NCBI RefSeq assembly: GCF_902364365.1
Contig: NZ_CABJDN010000005.1
Span: 434,001-498,000, forward strand
Length of the DNA stretch: 64,000 nucleotides
DNA from: Bacteroides intestinalis
GTDB lineage: Bacteria > Bacteroidota > Bacteroidia > Bacteroidales > Bacteroidaceae
Reading direction: 5' to 3'
Both the position numbers and the translations under genes were made by a program. Positions 24,767 through 35,036 of this stretch are shown here, piece by piece. Position 1 is the stretch's first letter. Each line of letters begins with the position of its first letter. Under the pieces are notes generated by a model, which was not told the origin of the DNA, did not search any database, and saw only the letters and a program-made list of their open reading frames with translations.

Positions 24767-26953
24767 ATGAAAAGTTTCCCTTTTTACATCCAGCATAATG
24801 TCATGGACTGTGGCCCCACCTGTCTCCGCATGGTGTCTGCTTACTATGGTAAGCACTATTCACTGGGTGGGTTAAGGGAAAAATCATTCATCACCCGTGA
24901 AGGTGTATCTATACTGGGTATCAGTGAGGCTGCTGAGAAGTTAGGCTTTCGGAGTATATGCGTGCAAGTAGATTATAACAAACTCCTGGAAGCTCCCCTG
25001 CCTTGCATCGTACATTGGAATCAACAGCACTTTGTTACAGTCTACAAAATAAACAATCAGCAAGTATGGGTTGCCGATCCCGGAGCGGGAAAACTGAAAT
25101 ATACCAAAGAAGAATTTAGCCGTTGCTGGATAAGTTCGCGAAAGAATGGAGAAAATACAGGGGTTGCGCTGTTGCTGGAACCAACTCCCGAATTCTATGC
25201 GATGAAAGACGAAGATGAAACCATTGACCGTAAAGGTTTTAGATTTCTATATTCATATCTTCTCCCCTATCAAAATTTGATTGGACAACTGTTGTTAGGT
25301 TTGCTCTTAGGCAGCATGATACAACTAATGCTCCCATTTCTTACACAATCCATCGTAGACTTTGGTATTAATAATCAAAACCTTAGCTTTATATACCTAA
25401 TACTGATAGCTCAACTCATGTTGAGTTTCAGTAGCAGTGCCGTGGAGTTTATTCGTGGCTGGATATTGTTACATCTGGGAACACGTATCAATATTGCCCT
25501 CATTTCAGATTTCCTTATTAAGCTAATGAAGCTCCCTATGGGATACTTCGACACTAAAATGACAGGAGATATCCTGCAACGCATCAACGACCATACACGT
25601 ATTCAGAATTTCCTGACGGGAAGTAGTTTGAGTGTAGTGTTTTCTACATTCAACATCGTGGTTTTCGGTATTGTACTGTTACTCTATAATTGGATGATTT
25701 TCCTTATCTTCATGGGAGGCAGTGTGCTCTATGTGGCTTATGTTTGGCTTTTCATGAAGAAGCGGGCGGAACTGGATCACAAGCGTTTTGCACAGCAGAG
25801 TGCCAATCAGAGTACAGTGGTACAACTGGTAAATGGTATGCAGGAAATCAAGCTGAGTGCCTGTGAACAACAAAAACGATGGGAATGGGAACGCATACAG
25901 GCACAATTGTTCAAAGTGAATATTCGTAGCCTTGCCCTGCGACAATATCAGGATTCGGGAGCGGTATTGATAAACCAAACCAAGAACATTATAATAACGG
26001 GATTGGTAGCAAGCCTTGTGGTACGGGGAGAAATGACACTGGGTATGATGCTGTCCGTACAGTATATCATTGGGCAACTGAACAGTCCTGTGAATGATTT
26101 GATAACTTTCGCACGCGACATGCAGGATGCACGCCTCAGTATGAATCGTCTGGGTGAAGTGCGGGACAAGCCGGATGAAGAAGAACCAACAAAACAATTG
26201 ATACGGGAAATCCCTGTGGGAAAAGATTTGAGAATAGAGAATCTAAATTTTAAATACGACCCGTTGAGCGAATTTCCGACACTGGATAATATCAATCTGG
26301 AGATAAAAGCAGGAAAACAAACAGCCGTGGTTGGTATGAGCGGAAGTGGAAAAACAACACTCGTAAAGTTGTTATTGGGGTTCTATCCGCCTGCAAGCGG
26401 ACAAATACTGTTGGGAGATACGCCATTGGAAAATTATAGTATCCGGGAGTGGAGGAAACAGTGTGGCGTCGTAATGCAGGATGGGTTTATCTTCTCTGAT
26501 AGCATTGCGGGAAACATTGCGCCGGGAGTGGAACACATAGATAAAGAACGCTTGCGCCACGCCGCAGAAGTGGCAAACATACATGGATTTATAGCAGAAT
26601 TACCGCTGGGATATAACACAAAAATAGGACAAGAAGGGCATGGACTGAGCCAGGGACAAAAACAACGTATTCTCATTGCCCGCGCCGTATATAAGAATCC
26701 GGAATTCATCTTCTTCGATGAAGCTACCAATGCACTGGATGCTAACAATGAGCGCATCATCATGGAGAATTTGCAGAAATTTTTCGAAGGAAGGACATCA
26801 GTAGTGGTAGCTCACAGGCTGAGTACCGTCAGGAATGCAGACAGGATAGTAGTAATAGAACAGGGACATATAGCAGAGATGGGAACACACGAGGAACTTA
26901 CTGTAAAGAAAGGTATCTATTACAGGTTAGTGAAAAACCAGTTGGAACTCTGA
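24767..26953 (+). CDS. C39-peptidase ABC exporter (peptide cleavage and export)
   Basis: 728-residue bacteriocin-type ABC transporter that cuts a GG leader and exports the core across the inner membrane. The N-terminal C39 domain (1-140) has the catalytic C15 in DCGPTCL, H88 and D104. A membrane domain (about 160-450, six spans) follows, then the ATPase domain with Walker A GMSGSGKTT (523-531), signature LSQGQ (627-631), Walker B FIFFDEA (about 647-653) and H683. All catalytic residues are intact. The obvious substrate is the precursor at 21736. Base composition is less AT-rich than the genes from 17861 to 24720, so the exporter pair may have a different origin. Confidence 0.93.
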   Translation: MKSFPFYIQHNVMDCGPTCLRMVSAYYGKHYSLGGLREKSFITREGVSILGISEAAEKLGFRSICVQVDYNKLLEAPLPCIVHWNQQHFVTVYKINNQQVWVADPGAGKLKYTKEEFSRCWISSRKNGENTGVALLLEPTPEFYAMKDEDETIDRKGFRFLYSYLLPYQNLIGQLLLGLLLGSMIQLMLPFLTQSIVDFGINNQNLSFIYLILIAQLMLSFSSSAVEFIRGWILLHLGTRINIALISDFLIKLMKLPMGYFDTKMTGDILQRINDHTRIQNFLTGSSLSVVFSTFNIVVFGIVLLLYNWMIFLIFMGGSVLYVAYVWLFMKKRAELDHKRFAQQSANQSTVVQLVNGMQEIKLSACEQQKRWEWERIQAQLFKVNIRSLALRQYQDSGAVLINQTKNIIITGLVASLVVRGEMTLGMMLSVQYIIGQLNSPVNDLITFARDMQDARLSMNRLGEVRDKPDEEEPTKQLIREIPVGKDLRIENLNFKYDPLSEFPTLDNINLEIKAGKQTAVVGMSGSGKTTLVKLLLGFYPPASGQILLGDTPLENYSIREWRKQCGVVMQDGFIFSDSIAGNIAPGVEHIDKERLRHAAEVANIHGFIAELPLGYNTKIGQEGHGLSQGQKQRILIARAVYKNPEFIFFDEATNALDANNERIIMENLQKFFEGRTSVVVAHRLSTVRNADRIVVIEQGHIAEMGTHEELTVKKGIYYRLVKNQLEL

Positions 26954-26974
26954 TAAACAGGAAGTCTGAGAGGC

Positions 26975-28273
26975 ATGGAAAAAGAAGAAAAAGATATTGA
27001 ACTGAGATGTGAGGAGGTGCAGGAGATACTGACACGTCCGCCACATGCGCTGGTAAGGTGGGGAATCACAGTATTCTTCACTGTGTTGGCCCTGTTCTTT
27101 ATCGGAGGATGTTTCTTTAAGTATCCGGATGTAGTGAGTGCGGAAATTACGGTCACTACGGAGCATCCACCCGTATGGATAGTGGCACGGGGAAATGGGA
27201 AAATAAAGGAAGTATATGGCAAAGACCGGGAACGGGTGAAAGTCGGTAAGATCATTGCCGTGCTGGAAAATCCGGCAGAGACAAAGGATGTTTTACTACT
27301 GGAAAAAATCTTGCAGGATTTCTGCCTGACAGATAGTTGCATACACAGCACTGTATTTCCCGAAAAATTAGCTTTGGGCAGTGTACAGGCGGCCTATGCC
27401 ACATTTATCAAGAGCCTGACAGATTATCGTAATTTCCTGTCTTTAGATCTTTACGAACAGAAAATAGAGGCAACTCGCAAGGAATTGCAGGAATATCGCA
27501 ACTATATAAAACATCTGAATCGTCAGGCAGAACTGGATAAGGAACAGGTACGTATAGCTGAGACTGTACACAGCCGGGAAAAGAAACTTTTTGGTGAAGG
27601 ACTAACGGCACAATCGGACTATGAAGAGGCTAAACAGGCATTTCTGAACAAGCAGCAGGGACAAGAGCAAATGATGACTTCGCTCTCATCCGCCAAAATA
27701 CAGGAAGCACAGTTGCAACAAAATATTCTGGAAACTCAAATGGAACGAAGCCGGGAGGCTAACAACTTAGTAGCAACATTAAAAGCTGCTTATGATGAGC
27801 TACAGGTAGGCATTGAGGACTGGAAAATGACATATCTCTTCACTAGTCCGGCAAATGGCATACTATCTTACAACGACGTATGGCAAAAGAATCAGAATGT
27901 GAACAGCGGAGATAAAGTTTTCTCCATCGTGGCCTCGCAGACCGGGGATATTATCGGCAAGATAAAGCTACCCGTTAACGGTTCGGGCAAAGTGAAACCC
28001 GGACAACGGGTAAATATCAGTGTGACAGGATATCCTTATATGGAATTCGGATTTCTGACGGGAAAAGTGTTATCCATCTCTCTACTGACAGATGATAAAA
28101 GTATGTATACCGTAACCGTAAGCTTACCACAAGATTTACGGACGTCTTATGGGAAAGTATTGGAGTTTAAAGGTGAACTAACCGGAATTGCGGAAGTTAT
28201 GACGGATGAACGGAATGTGACCGGGAGGTTGTTCGGACCGTTGCGTTACTTGTGGGAGAAGTATTTATCTTAA
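26975..28273 (+). CDS. HlyD-family membrane fusion protein
   Basis: 432-residue adaptor that links the C39 ABC exporter to an outer-membrane channel. A short cytoplasmic N-terminus is followed by one transmembrane helix (about 25-46, WGITVFFTVLALFFIGG), a lipoyl/biotinyl-like half-domain, a long coiled coil (about 150-275, rich in Q, E and K) and the returning beta-barrel domain. It begins 21 bases after the ABC gene and is cotranscribed with it. No TolC-like gene is present in this island, so the outer-membrane partner must be encoded elsewhere, possibly the TolC at 37523-38788 or another. Confidence 0.9.
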   Translation: MEKEEKDIELRCEEVQEILTRPPHALVRWGITVFFTVLALFFIGGCFFKYPDVVSAEITVTTEHPPVWIVARGNGKIKEVYGKDRERVKVGKIIAVLENPAETKDVLLLEKILQDFCLTDSCIHSTVFPEKLALGSVQAAYATFIKSLTDYRNFLSLDLYEQKIEATRKELQEYRNYIKHLNRQAELDKEQVRIAETVHSREKKLFGEGLTAQSDYEEAKQAFLNKQQGQEQMMTSLSSAKIQEAQLQQNILETQMERSREANNLVATLKAAYDELQVGIEDWKMTYLFTSPANGILSYNDVWQKNQNVNSGDKVFSIVASQTGDIIGKIKLPVNGSGKVKPGQRVNISVTGYPYMEFGFLTGKVLSISLLTDDKSMYTVTVSLPQDLRTSYGKVLEFKGELTGIAEVMTDERNVTGRLFGPLRYLWEKYLS

Positions 28274-28679
28274 TCATTTCCAGTAGGCTTATTTCGTATA
28301 TAAGACGAAAATAAGAGATATAAAAAGATAACCGGATACTTAGAATTGTGAAAGCTATTATATAACTCTGATTTTAAACCTCTCGAATTCGAGGGGTTTA
28401 GAAAAAAGCAAAACCAACGACTACAACAAACAAAAAATACCCATCCATGCATACAGGTTAATTAAATACAGCCTAAACAAATTACAATATAAATCTTTTC
28501 AATATCAGAATATAGCCCTACCTTTACGCAAAAATATTATTATGGCAAGATTTATGATATTAATCATTAACGTAAATAATGAAGATTAGATATGCTTTAC
28601 AGGCATCTTAAAAAGGCAAAGATGTTTTTATTTTCGATTAGCCAAGAAATAGGAATGTAATAAAAAGATACTAAACAAT
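28274..28679 (+). other. Intergenic region with palindrome, gene-remnant repeat and candidate promoter
   Basis: There is no gene in these 406 bases. A near-perfect 24-base palindrome spans 28376-28399 (arms AAACCTCTCG and CGAGGGGTTT). Bases 28414-28453 repeat, at about 85 percent identity with one gap, the first codons of the following AlaX-like gene (28699-28738). TTTTC (28496-28500) and TACCTTTA (28519-28526), 18 bases apart, are a weak promoter candidate for that gene. Confidence 0.5.
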
Positions 28680-30732
<2,053 letters not shown>

Positions 30733-30864
30733 GCCGGAGGCGAAACATTTCACATCCATAGTATTCGAAAGCAATTTTATATAATAAATGTACAAAACGG
30801 CATAAAACAAGTAATTTTGTCAGAACTTTAGTGACATTTTGTTAATCAGCGAAACTAAAATCAA

Positions 30865-30880
30865 TTGGCATACGTTTTGC
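30865..30880 (+). promoter_or_regulatory. Candidate sigma-54 promoter for hsp20
   Basis: TTGGCATACGTTTTGC contains TGGCA and TTGC with the GG and GC dinucleotides exactly 12 bases apart, the -24/-12 geometry of sigma-54 promoters. It lies 129 bases before the Hsp20 ATG and no primary-sigma TAnnTTTG box is placed better. Needs experimental confirmation. Confidence 0.5.
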
Positions 30881-30889
30881 GATTATGTT

Positions 30890-31008
30890 TGTGAACGACG
30901 GTTCAGGAACCGCATGGGAGTGATTAAGAAACGGCTCCCGAAAGCAGTCCAAGACCGGAAGTTCAGAACTAACCGAATGTTTAACTTAAAGGATAGGAGA
31001 CTAAAATT
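30890..31008 (+). promoter_or_regulatory. Structured 5' leader of hsp20
   Basis: The leader of about 115 bases can form successive hairpins: CGGTTC with GAACCG (about 30899-30913), GGGAG with CTCCC (about 30916-30939) and AGTTC with GAACT (about 30960-30970). A purine-rich ribosome site GGATAGGAG precedes the ATG. Such folding could act as an RNA thermometer or stabiliser; only the pairing is visible. Confidence 0.4.
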
Positions 31009-31437
31009 ATGATGCCTGTTAGAAGAACTCAAAATTGGTTACCAAGTATTTTCAATGATTTCTTTGATAACGAATGGATGGAAAAAGCCAATGCAACCGC
31101 TCCGGCTATCAACGTGCTGGAAACGGAAAAGGAGTACAAAGTAGAATTGGCTGCTCCGGGAATGACCAAAGATGACTTCAACGTTCATATCGACGAAGAC
31201 AACAATTTGGTTATCAGCATGGAAAAGAAGACTGAAAACAAGGAGGAAAAGAAAGACGGTCGCTATCTGCGTCGCGAATTCTCATACTCTAAGTTCCAAC
31301 AGACCATGATATTGCCGGACAATGTGGACAAGGAAAAGATTGCAGCACAAGTAGAAAATGGTGTGCTGAACATCAATCTGCCGAAGTTCTCAGCCGAAGA
31401 AAAACAGAAGAACAAGAAATCTATTGAAGTGAAATAA
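31009..31437 (+). CDS. Hsp20 / alpha-crystallin small heat-shock protein
   Basis: 142-residue cytoplasmic chaperone that holds unfolding proteins. The alpha-crystallin domain spans about residues 33-130 (YKVELAAPGMTKDDF, GRYLRREFSYSKFQQT in part, and the C-terminal VENGVLNINLPK). The short N-terminus MMPVRRTQNWLPSIFNDFFD is typical for bacterial class A proteins. It has its own promoter region with a sigma-54-like site at 30865-30880 and a strong terminator at 31471-31515, so it is monocistronic. Confidence 0.95.
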   Translation: MMPVRRTQNWLPSIFNDFFDNEWMEKANATAPAINVLETEKEYKVELAAPGMTKDDFNVHIDEDNNLVISMEKKTENKEEKKDGRYLRREFSYSKFQQTMILPDNVDKEKIAAQVENGVLNINLPKFSAEEKQKNKKSIEVK

Positions 31438-31470
31438 GGTTTCCGGTGAACCCAACAGATGTATTAACCA

Positions 31471-31515
31471 GAACGGGCAACCTCTCTTGCGAGAAGCTGC
31501 CCGTTTCTTTTTATA
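31471..31515 (+). terminator. Intrinsic terminator after hsp20
   Basis: GAACGGGCA (31471-31479) pairs with TGCCCGTTT (31498-31506), with further pairing inside the loop (CTCTC/GAGA), followed by CTTTTTAT. It also lies just past the stop of the convergent acyltransferase gene. Confidence 0.85.
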
Positions 31516-31528
31516 TCTCCGGATGTAT

Positions 31529-32671
31529 TTATTTCGCCTTACGCGTTCCTTTCAGAAAACGATTGGTCAGCCATTTGCGTACCGGTTCGTCATAGAGTTT
31601 CAGACAAGCATAAGCAAGAACAAAAGCTCCGACAAAGGTCAGTATCATATAAGGAAGACCTTCGGTAATGGTCGCATTATTATTGCATGCCCAGGCTGTA
31701 TATGTGTATATCAGCGGATAATGAGTGATATAAACGGGATATGAGATATCGCCCAGGAACTTACAGATACCTACAGAGCGTTTTCCCGTTACTTTGCCAC
31801 CGGCTCCCATCGAAACAATGACCGGGAAGATAAAGATAATGCAAAGTGCCTCGTAGAGTCCGTTCATCCAGAAGCCATCTTCACCGCCAATACGGGGAAC
31901 GGAAAGAACTATCACAATCATCAGGCTACACCACCAAAATGCACGTTTCTTTACCCGTATGAGCCAGCCCAGACGTGAAAGCAGCAAACCTGCAAAGAAC
32001 GGATAGAGCAAACGGATAAAGCCCACATACTGCTGTTCCCAATTCAATGCCCATCCGCCTACGATATCACCATTGGGCGCCGTAAGACAGAGATGCAAAG
32101 TGGCACAGGCTGCCAGAAAAACAAGGATGGACAAAGCTACCTTGTTGAACTTACGGACAAACAGTGCGTACAGGATATTGCCGATATATTCATAATAGAG
32201 CGACCATGCCGGCCCGTTCAACGGGTGCATTTCCGTCCACCCACGAATGTCCCACTTCAAAGGAAGGGGAAGCAACGTACAGCCATAAAGCATGATTATC
32301 AAAACTGTTCCGACCGATACGTTATCTATATTGGGAAAACAGGGGGATTTCTGGAAGAAAAAGAAAAGGGCGCCGATAATGCTGCCCATAATTACCATAG
32401 GATGCAGGCGGATGACACGACGTTTGAAAAAAGTGCCAATACTCATCCGGTTCCAGCGGTCATCATAGGCATAACCGATTACAAAACCCGAAAGCATAAA
32501 GAAGAAGTCGACGGCAAGATAGCCGTGATTAATGATTTGTGCGAGATGGTTGCCACCTGAATGTGCTTCAAGAAGATGGAAGGCTACGACCATAACAGCT
32601 GCCACTCCACGCAATCCATCCAGGATTTCATAATGCGGCTTAGAGGCAAGATAAGTTGTCTGCGTGTTCAT
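31529..32671 (-). CDS. Acyltransferase 3 family membrane protein
   Basis: 380-residue integral membrane acyltransferase (about ten spans) of the OafA/NodX type, which puts O-acyl groups on surface glycans or other extracytoplasmic acceptors. Family motifs are LDGLRGVAAVMVVAFH near the N-terminus, with the candidate catalytic histidine, and RRVIRLHPMVIMG for the second conserved block. The ATG at 32671 (MNTQTTYLASKPHYEIL) is chosen; the 34-codon upstream extension is not family-like. It lies 102 bases after the ABC permease gene on the same strand, so cotranscription is possible but not certain. The acceptor is unknown. Confidence 0.88.
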   Translation of the reverse strand: MNTQTTYLASKPHYEILDGLRGVAAVMVVAFHLLEAHSGGNHLAQIINHGYLAVDFFFMLSGFVIGYAYDDRWNRMSIGTFFKRRVIRLHPMVIMGSIIGALFFFFQKSPCFPNIDNVSVGTVLIIMLYGCTLLPLPLKWDIRGWTEMHPLNGPAWSLYYEYIGNILYALFVRKFNKVALSILVFLAACATLHLCLTAPNGDIVGGWALNWEQQYVGFIRLLYPFFAGLLLSRLGWLIRVKKRAFWWCSLMIVIVLSVPRIGGEDGFWMNGLYEALCIIFIFPVIVSMGAGGKVTGKRSVGICKFLGDISYPVYITHYPLIYTYTAWACNNNATITEGLPYMILTFVGAFVLAYACLKLYDEPVRKWLTNRFLKGTRKAK

Positions 32672-32773
32672 TAGGATATCAGATATAATTAATTTGGATG
32701 CAAAAGTAGAAGAAAATACGGAATTATCCGCATAATAGGAATGACAAAATGGGCCATGCTGCAATAACAGCAT

Positions 32774-33892
32774 TTAATTGCTCTTTCTGTAACTCCTCAC
32801 CGCCCACAAATTAAAGAACACCGCAAAAGCTGTCAATGCCCCCAACTGTGGAAGTAACTCCACAATGCCGCCACCCCGCAGGTAAATGGTACGCATTACC
32901 TCTACAAAGTATTTCAACGGATTAAACGCAGCAATCAGTTGCGCCCACTCCGGCATACTGTGTATAGGGGTAAACAAGCCACTCATCAAAATAAAAATCA
33001 ACATAAAGAACCACATGACAAACATAGCCTGCTGCAAGGTAGCGGAATGATTGGAAATCACCAGACCGAATCCGGAAACTACAAACAGGAAGACCACCGC
33101 AAAGAGGTATATCGTCACGAAATGTCCCGCAGGCAGAATACCATAAAGCAGCCATGCCAGAAAAAAACATATAGTGAGTACAACAAAACCAATCAACCAG
33201 TAGGGGATCAGTTTGGCAAAAATAAACGTCAGTTTGGAAACAGGGGTTACATTGATCTGCTCGATAGTGCCTACCTCTTTCTCGCCTACCACATTGAGGG
33301 CGGGAAGAAAACCGCAAATCATTGTCAGCAACATGACCATCAATGCCGGTACCATGAAGAGCTTGTAATTCAAGTTCGGATTAAACAGATTCTGCGTTGT
33401 AATACCAATCCGGGGTAATCCCATTCCGGCAGACATTGCCCTTGCCGGTGATTCCGATTGCAATTCACGGGTATAGTCATTAATGATGGAGGAAAGATAA
33501 GAACTTCCCAAACCACCCTTTGTACCATTTACAGCATTGGCAGCAACCAGCAGGCGGGGGCTTATGCCCGTCACCCAGTTCTTCTCGAAATCACGGGGAA
33601 TCTCCAGGATAATATCCGCCGAACCGATTTCGATGGAGCGCAATCCTTCATTGTAAGTAGCAGGAAGATCCGTTGTACGGAAATAGGTGGACGCGCCGAT
33701 CTTATCCACAAGGCGGCGCGAAAGGACGCTGTGGTCATTATCCACAATATTCAGGTTGATGTTCTTTATCTCCAAGTTCGCCGCCCAGGGCATCAGTATC
33801 ATAATCATGCAGGGGAAGACAAGAATCATCTTCGGCAGGAACGAGTTACGGAGCAACTGCTTGAATTCTTTTTCTATCAGAAACTTTATCAT
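32774..33892 (-). CDS. ABC-2 type permease (second of pair)
   Basis: 372-residue membrane component of an ABC-2 exporter (YhhJ/YbhR-like). It has an N-terminal helix followed by a large periplasmic domain (about 40-175) and five spans in the C-terminal half. The VVGEKEVGTIEQINVTPVSK loop (given here in part as EKEVGTIEQINVTP) is the hallmark coupling segment. With the neighbouring permease (12-base gap) it forms a heterodimer driven by the double ATPase at 35037. Part of a TolC-HlyD-ABC tripartite pump. Confidence 0.9.
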   Translation of the reverse strand: MIKFLIEKEFKQLLRNSFLPKMILVFPCMIMILMPWAANLEIKNINLNIVDNDHSVLSRRLVDKIGASTYFRTTDLPATYNEGLRSIEIGSADIILEIPRDFEKNWVTGISPRLLVAANAVNGTKGGLGSSYLSSIINDYTRELQSESPARAMSAGMGLPRIGITTQNLFNPNLNYKLFMVPALMVMLLTMICGFLPALNVVGEKEVGTIEQINVTPVSKLTFIFAKLIPYWLIGFVVLTICFFLAWLLYGILPAGHFVTIYLFAVVFLFVVSGFGLVISNHSATLQQAMFVMWFFMLIFILMSGLFTPIHSMPEWAQLIAAFNPLKYFVEVMRTIYLRGGGIVELLPQLGALTAFAVFFNLWAVRSYRKSN

Positions 33893-33904
33893 ACCTCTAC
33901 CCTC

Positions 33905-35008
33905 CTATTCTAATCGGTTCTTAAACTTCTTGAAACTAATCGTAATCAGCGCAACCGCCATTACGGCAAGAATACTGACTTCCGTCAATACCAGTGAGAT
34001 GTCCACTCCCTCGATCATCAGCTTCCGCACAGCCTGAATGTACCAACGGGCAGGAAGTACGGCCGAAATGCCTTGAAGCAGCAAGGGCATGCTCTCTATG
34101 GGGAATATCATACCGGAGAGCAGCATGGTAGGCATCATCAGTATCAATCCCGATGCAAGCATGGCAGCAACCTGTGTCCGAGTCACCGAGGAAATCAGCA
34201 AGCCCAGAGCCAGGGAAACAAAGATAAAGAGCAATGATACCACAATCAGCCAGAACAAGCTACCCGCCACGGGAACATCGAGCACATAGACAGACAGTAG
34301 CAAAATCGTTGTCAGGTTGACAAATGAAAGCACAAAGTAAGGAACTGCCTTGGCAAGAATAATGAACAGCGGCTTCACCGGAGAAACCAACAATATCTCC
34401 ATCGTTCCCGTCTCCTTCTCCCGGACAATGGAAATGGAAGTCATCATGGCACAAATCAACATCAGGATCAGCCCCATCACGCCCGGCACAAAGTTGTAGG
34501 CACTCTTCATCTGCGGATTATAAAGCAGCTTCACTTCGGGAAGAATAGTGGAAATCTGCATTCCCGCCGGAAGCATTTCACGTCCGGCAGAGGATATGAT
34601 GTTGGCGGCATAACCGGTTTGTGTGGTTGCCGTATTGGGGTCGGTAGCGTCGGCCACCAACTGTACACAAGCATCTCCGGTATAAACGTGATTCGCAAAT
34701 TGCTCGCTGAAGATGACTGCCAGATCAATGTCTCCCCGTCTGAAAGACTTCTCAACCTCGTCCGGAGTATTCAGATTCGTGGTGACGGAGAAATATTCAC
34801 TCGCATCCAGACGGTCGATAATGCGCCGGGTGACAACATCGTTCGACGGGTCGAGAATGGCGACACGGACATTCTTCACTTCCGTGGTTATGGCAAAGCC
34901 GAAAAGGATAATCTGCACCACAGGCATCCCCAGCAATATCAGCATGGTTCGCCTGTCGCGGAAGATATGGAAGAATTCCTTTCGGACAAAAGCTATAAAT
35001 TGTTTCAT
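33905..35008 (-). CDS. ABC-2 type permease (first of pair)
   Basis: 367-residue paralogue of the adjacent permease with the same build: MKQFIAFVRKEFFHIFRDRR N-terminal amphipathic region, first helix, periplasmic domain (about 45-175), then five spans, and the EKETGTMEILLVSPVKP coupling loop. It follows the ATPase gene by 28 bases. The pair with its neighbour forms the membrane channel of a drug- or envelope-stress-type efflux system; the substrate is not evident. Confidence 0.9.
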   Translation of the reverse strand: MKQFIAFVRKEFFHIFRDRRTMLILLGMPVVQIILFGFAITTEVKNVRVAILDPSNDVVTRRIIDRLDASEYFSVTTNLNTPDEVEKSFRRGDIDLAVIFSEQFANHVYTGDACVQLVADATDPNTATTQTGYAANIISSAGREMLPAGMQISTILPEVKLLYNPQMKSAYNFVPGVMGLILMLICAMMTSISIVREKETGTMEILLVSPVKPLFIILAKAVPYFVLSFVNLTTILLLSVYVLDVPVAGSLFWLIVVSLLFIFVSLALGLLISSVTRTQVAAMLASGLILMMPTMLLSGMIFPIESMPLLLQGISAVLPARWYIQAVRKLMIEGVDISLVLTEVSILAVMAVALITISFKKFKNRLE

Positions 35009-35036
35009 TGTTCTTACTAATTATGTTATGAATCGG

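Noticed and set aside
24767..28273. Hemolysin-type (RTX) secretion system
   Set aside because: The ABC protein has an intact C39 peptidase and there is no RTX protein with GD-rich repeats; a GG-leader peptide fits as substrate.
28376..28399. Palindrome after hlyD as an intrinsic terminator
   Set aside because: The stem is good but no run of Ts follows on the plus strand, so termination is not supported; kept only as an intergenic palindrome.
32672..32773. 34-codon N-terminal extension of the acyltransferase
   Set aside because: The family start LDGLRG lies soon after the later ATG at 32671; the extension has no conserved features.
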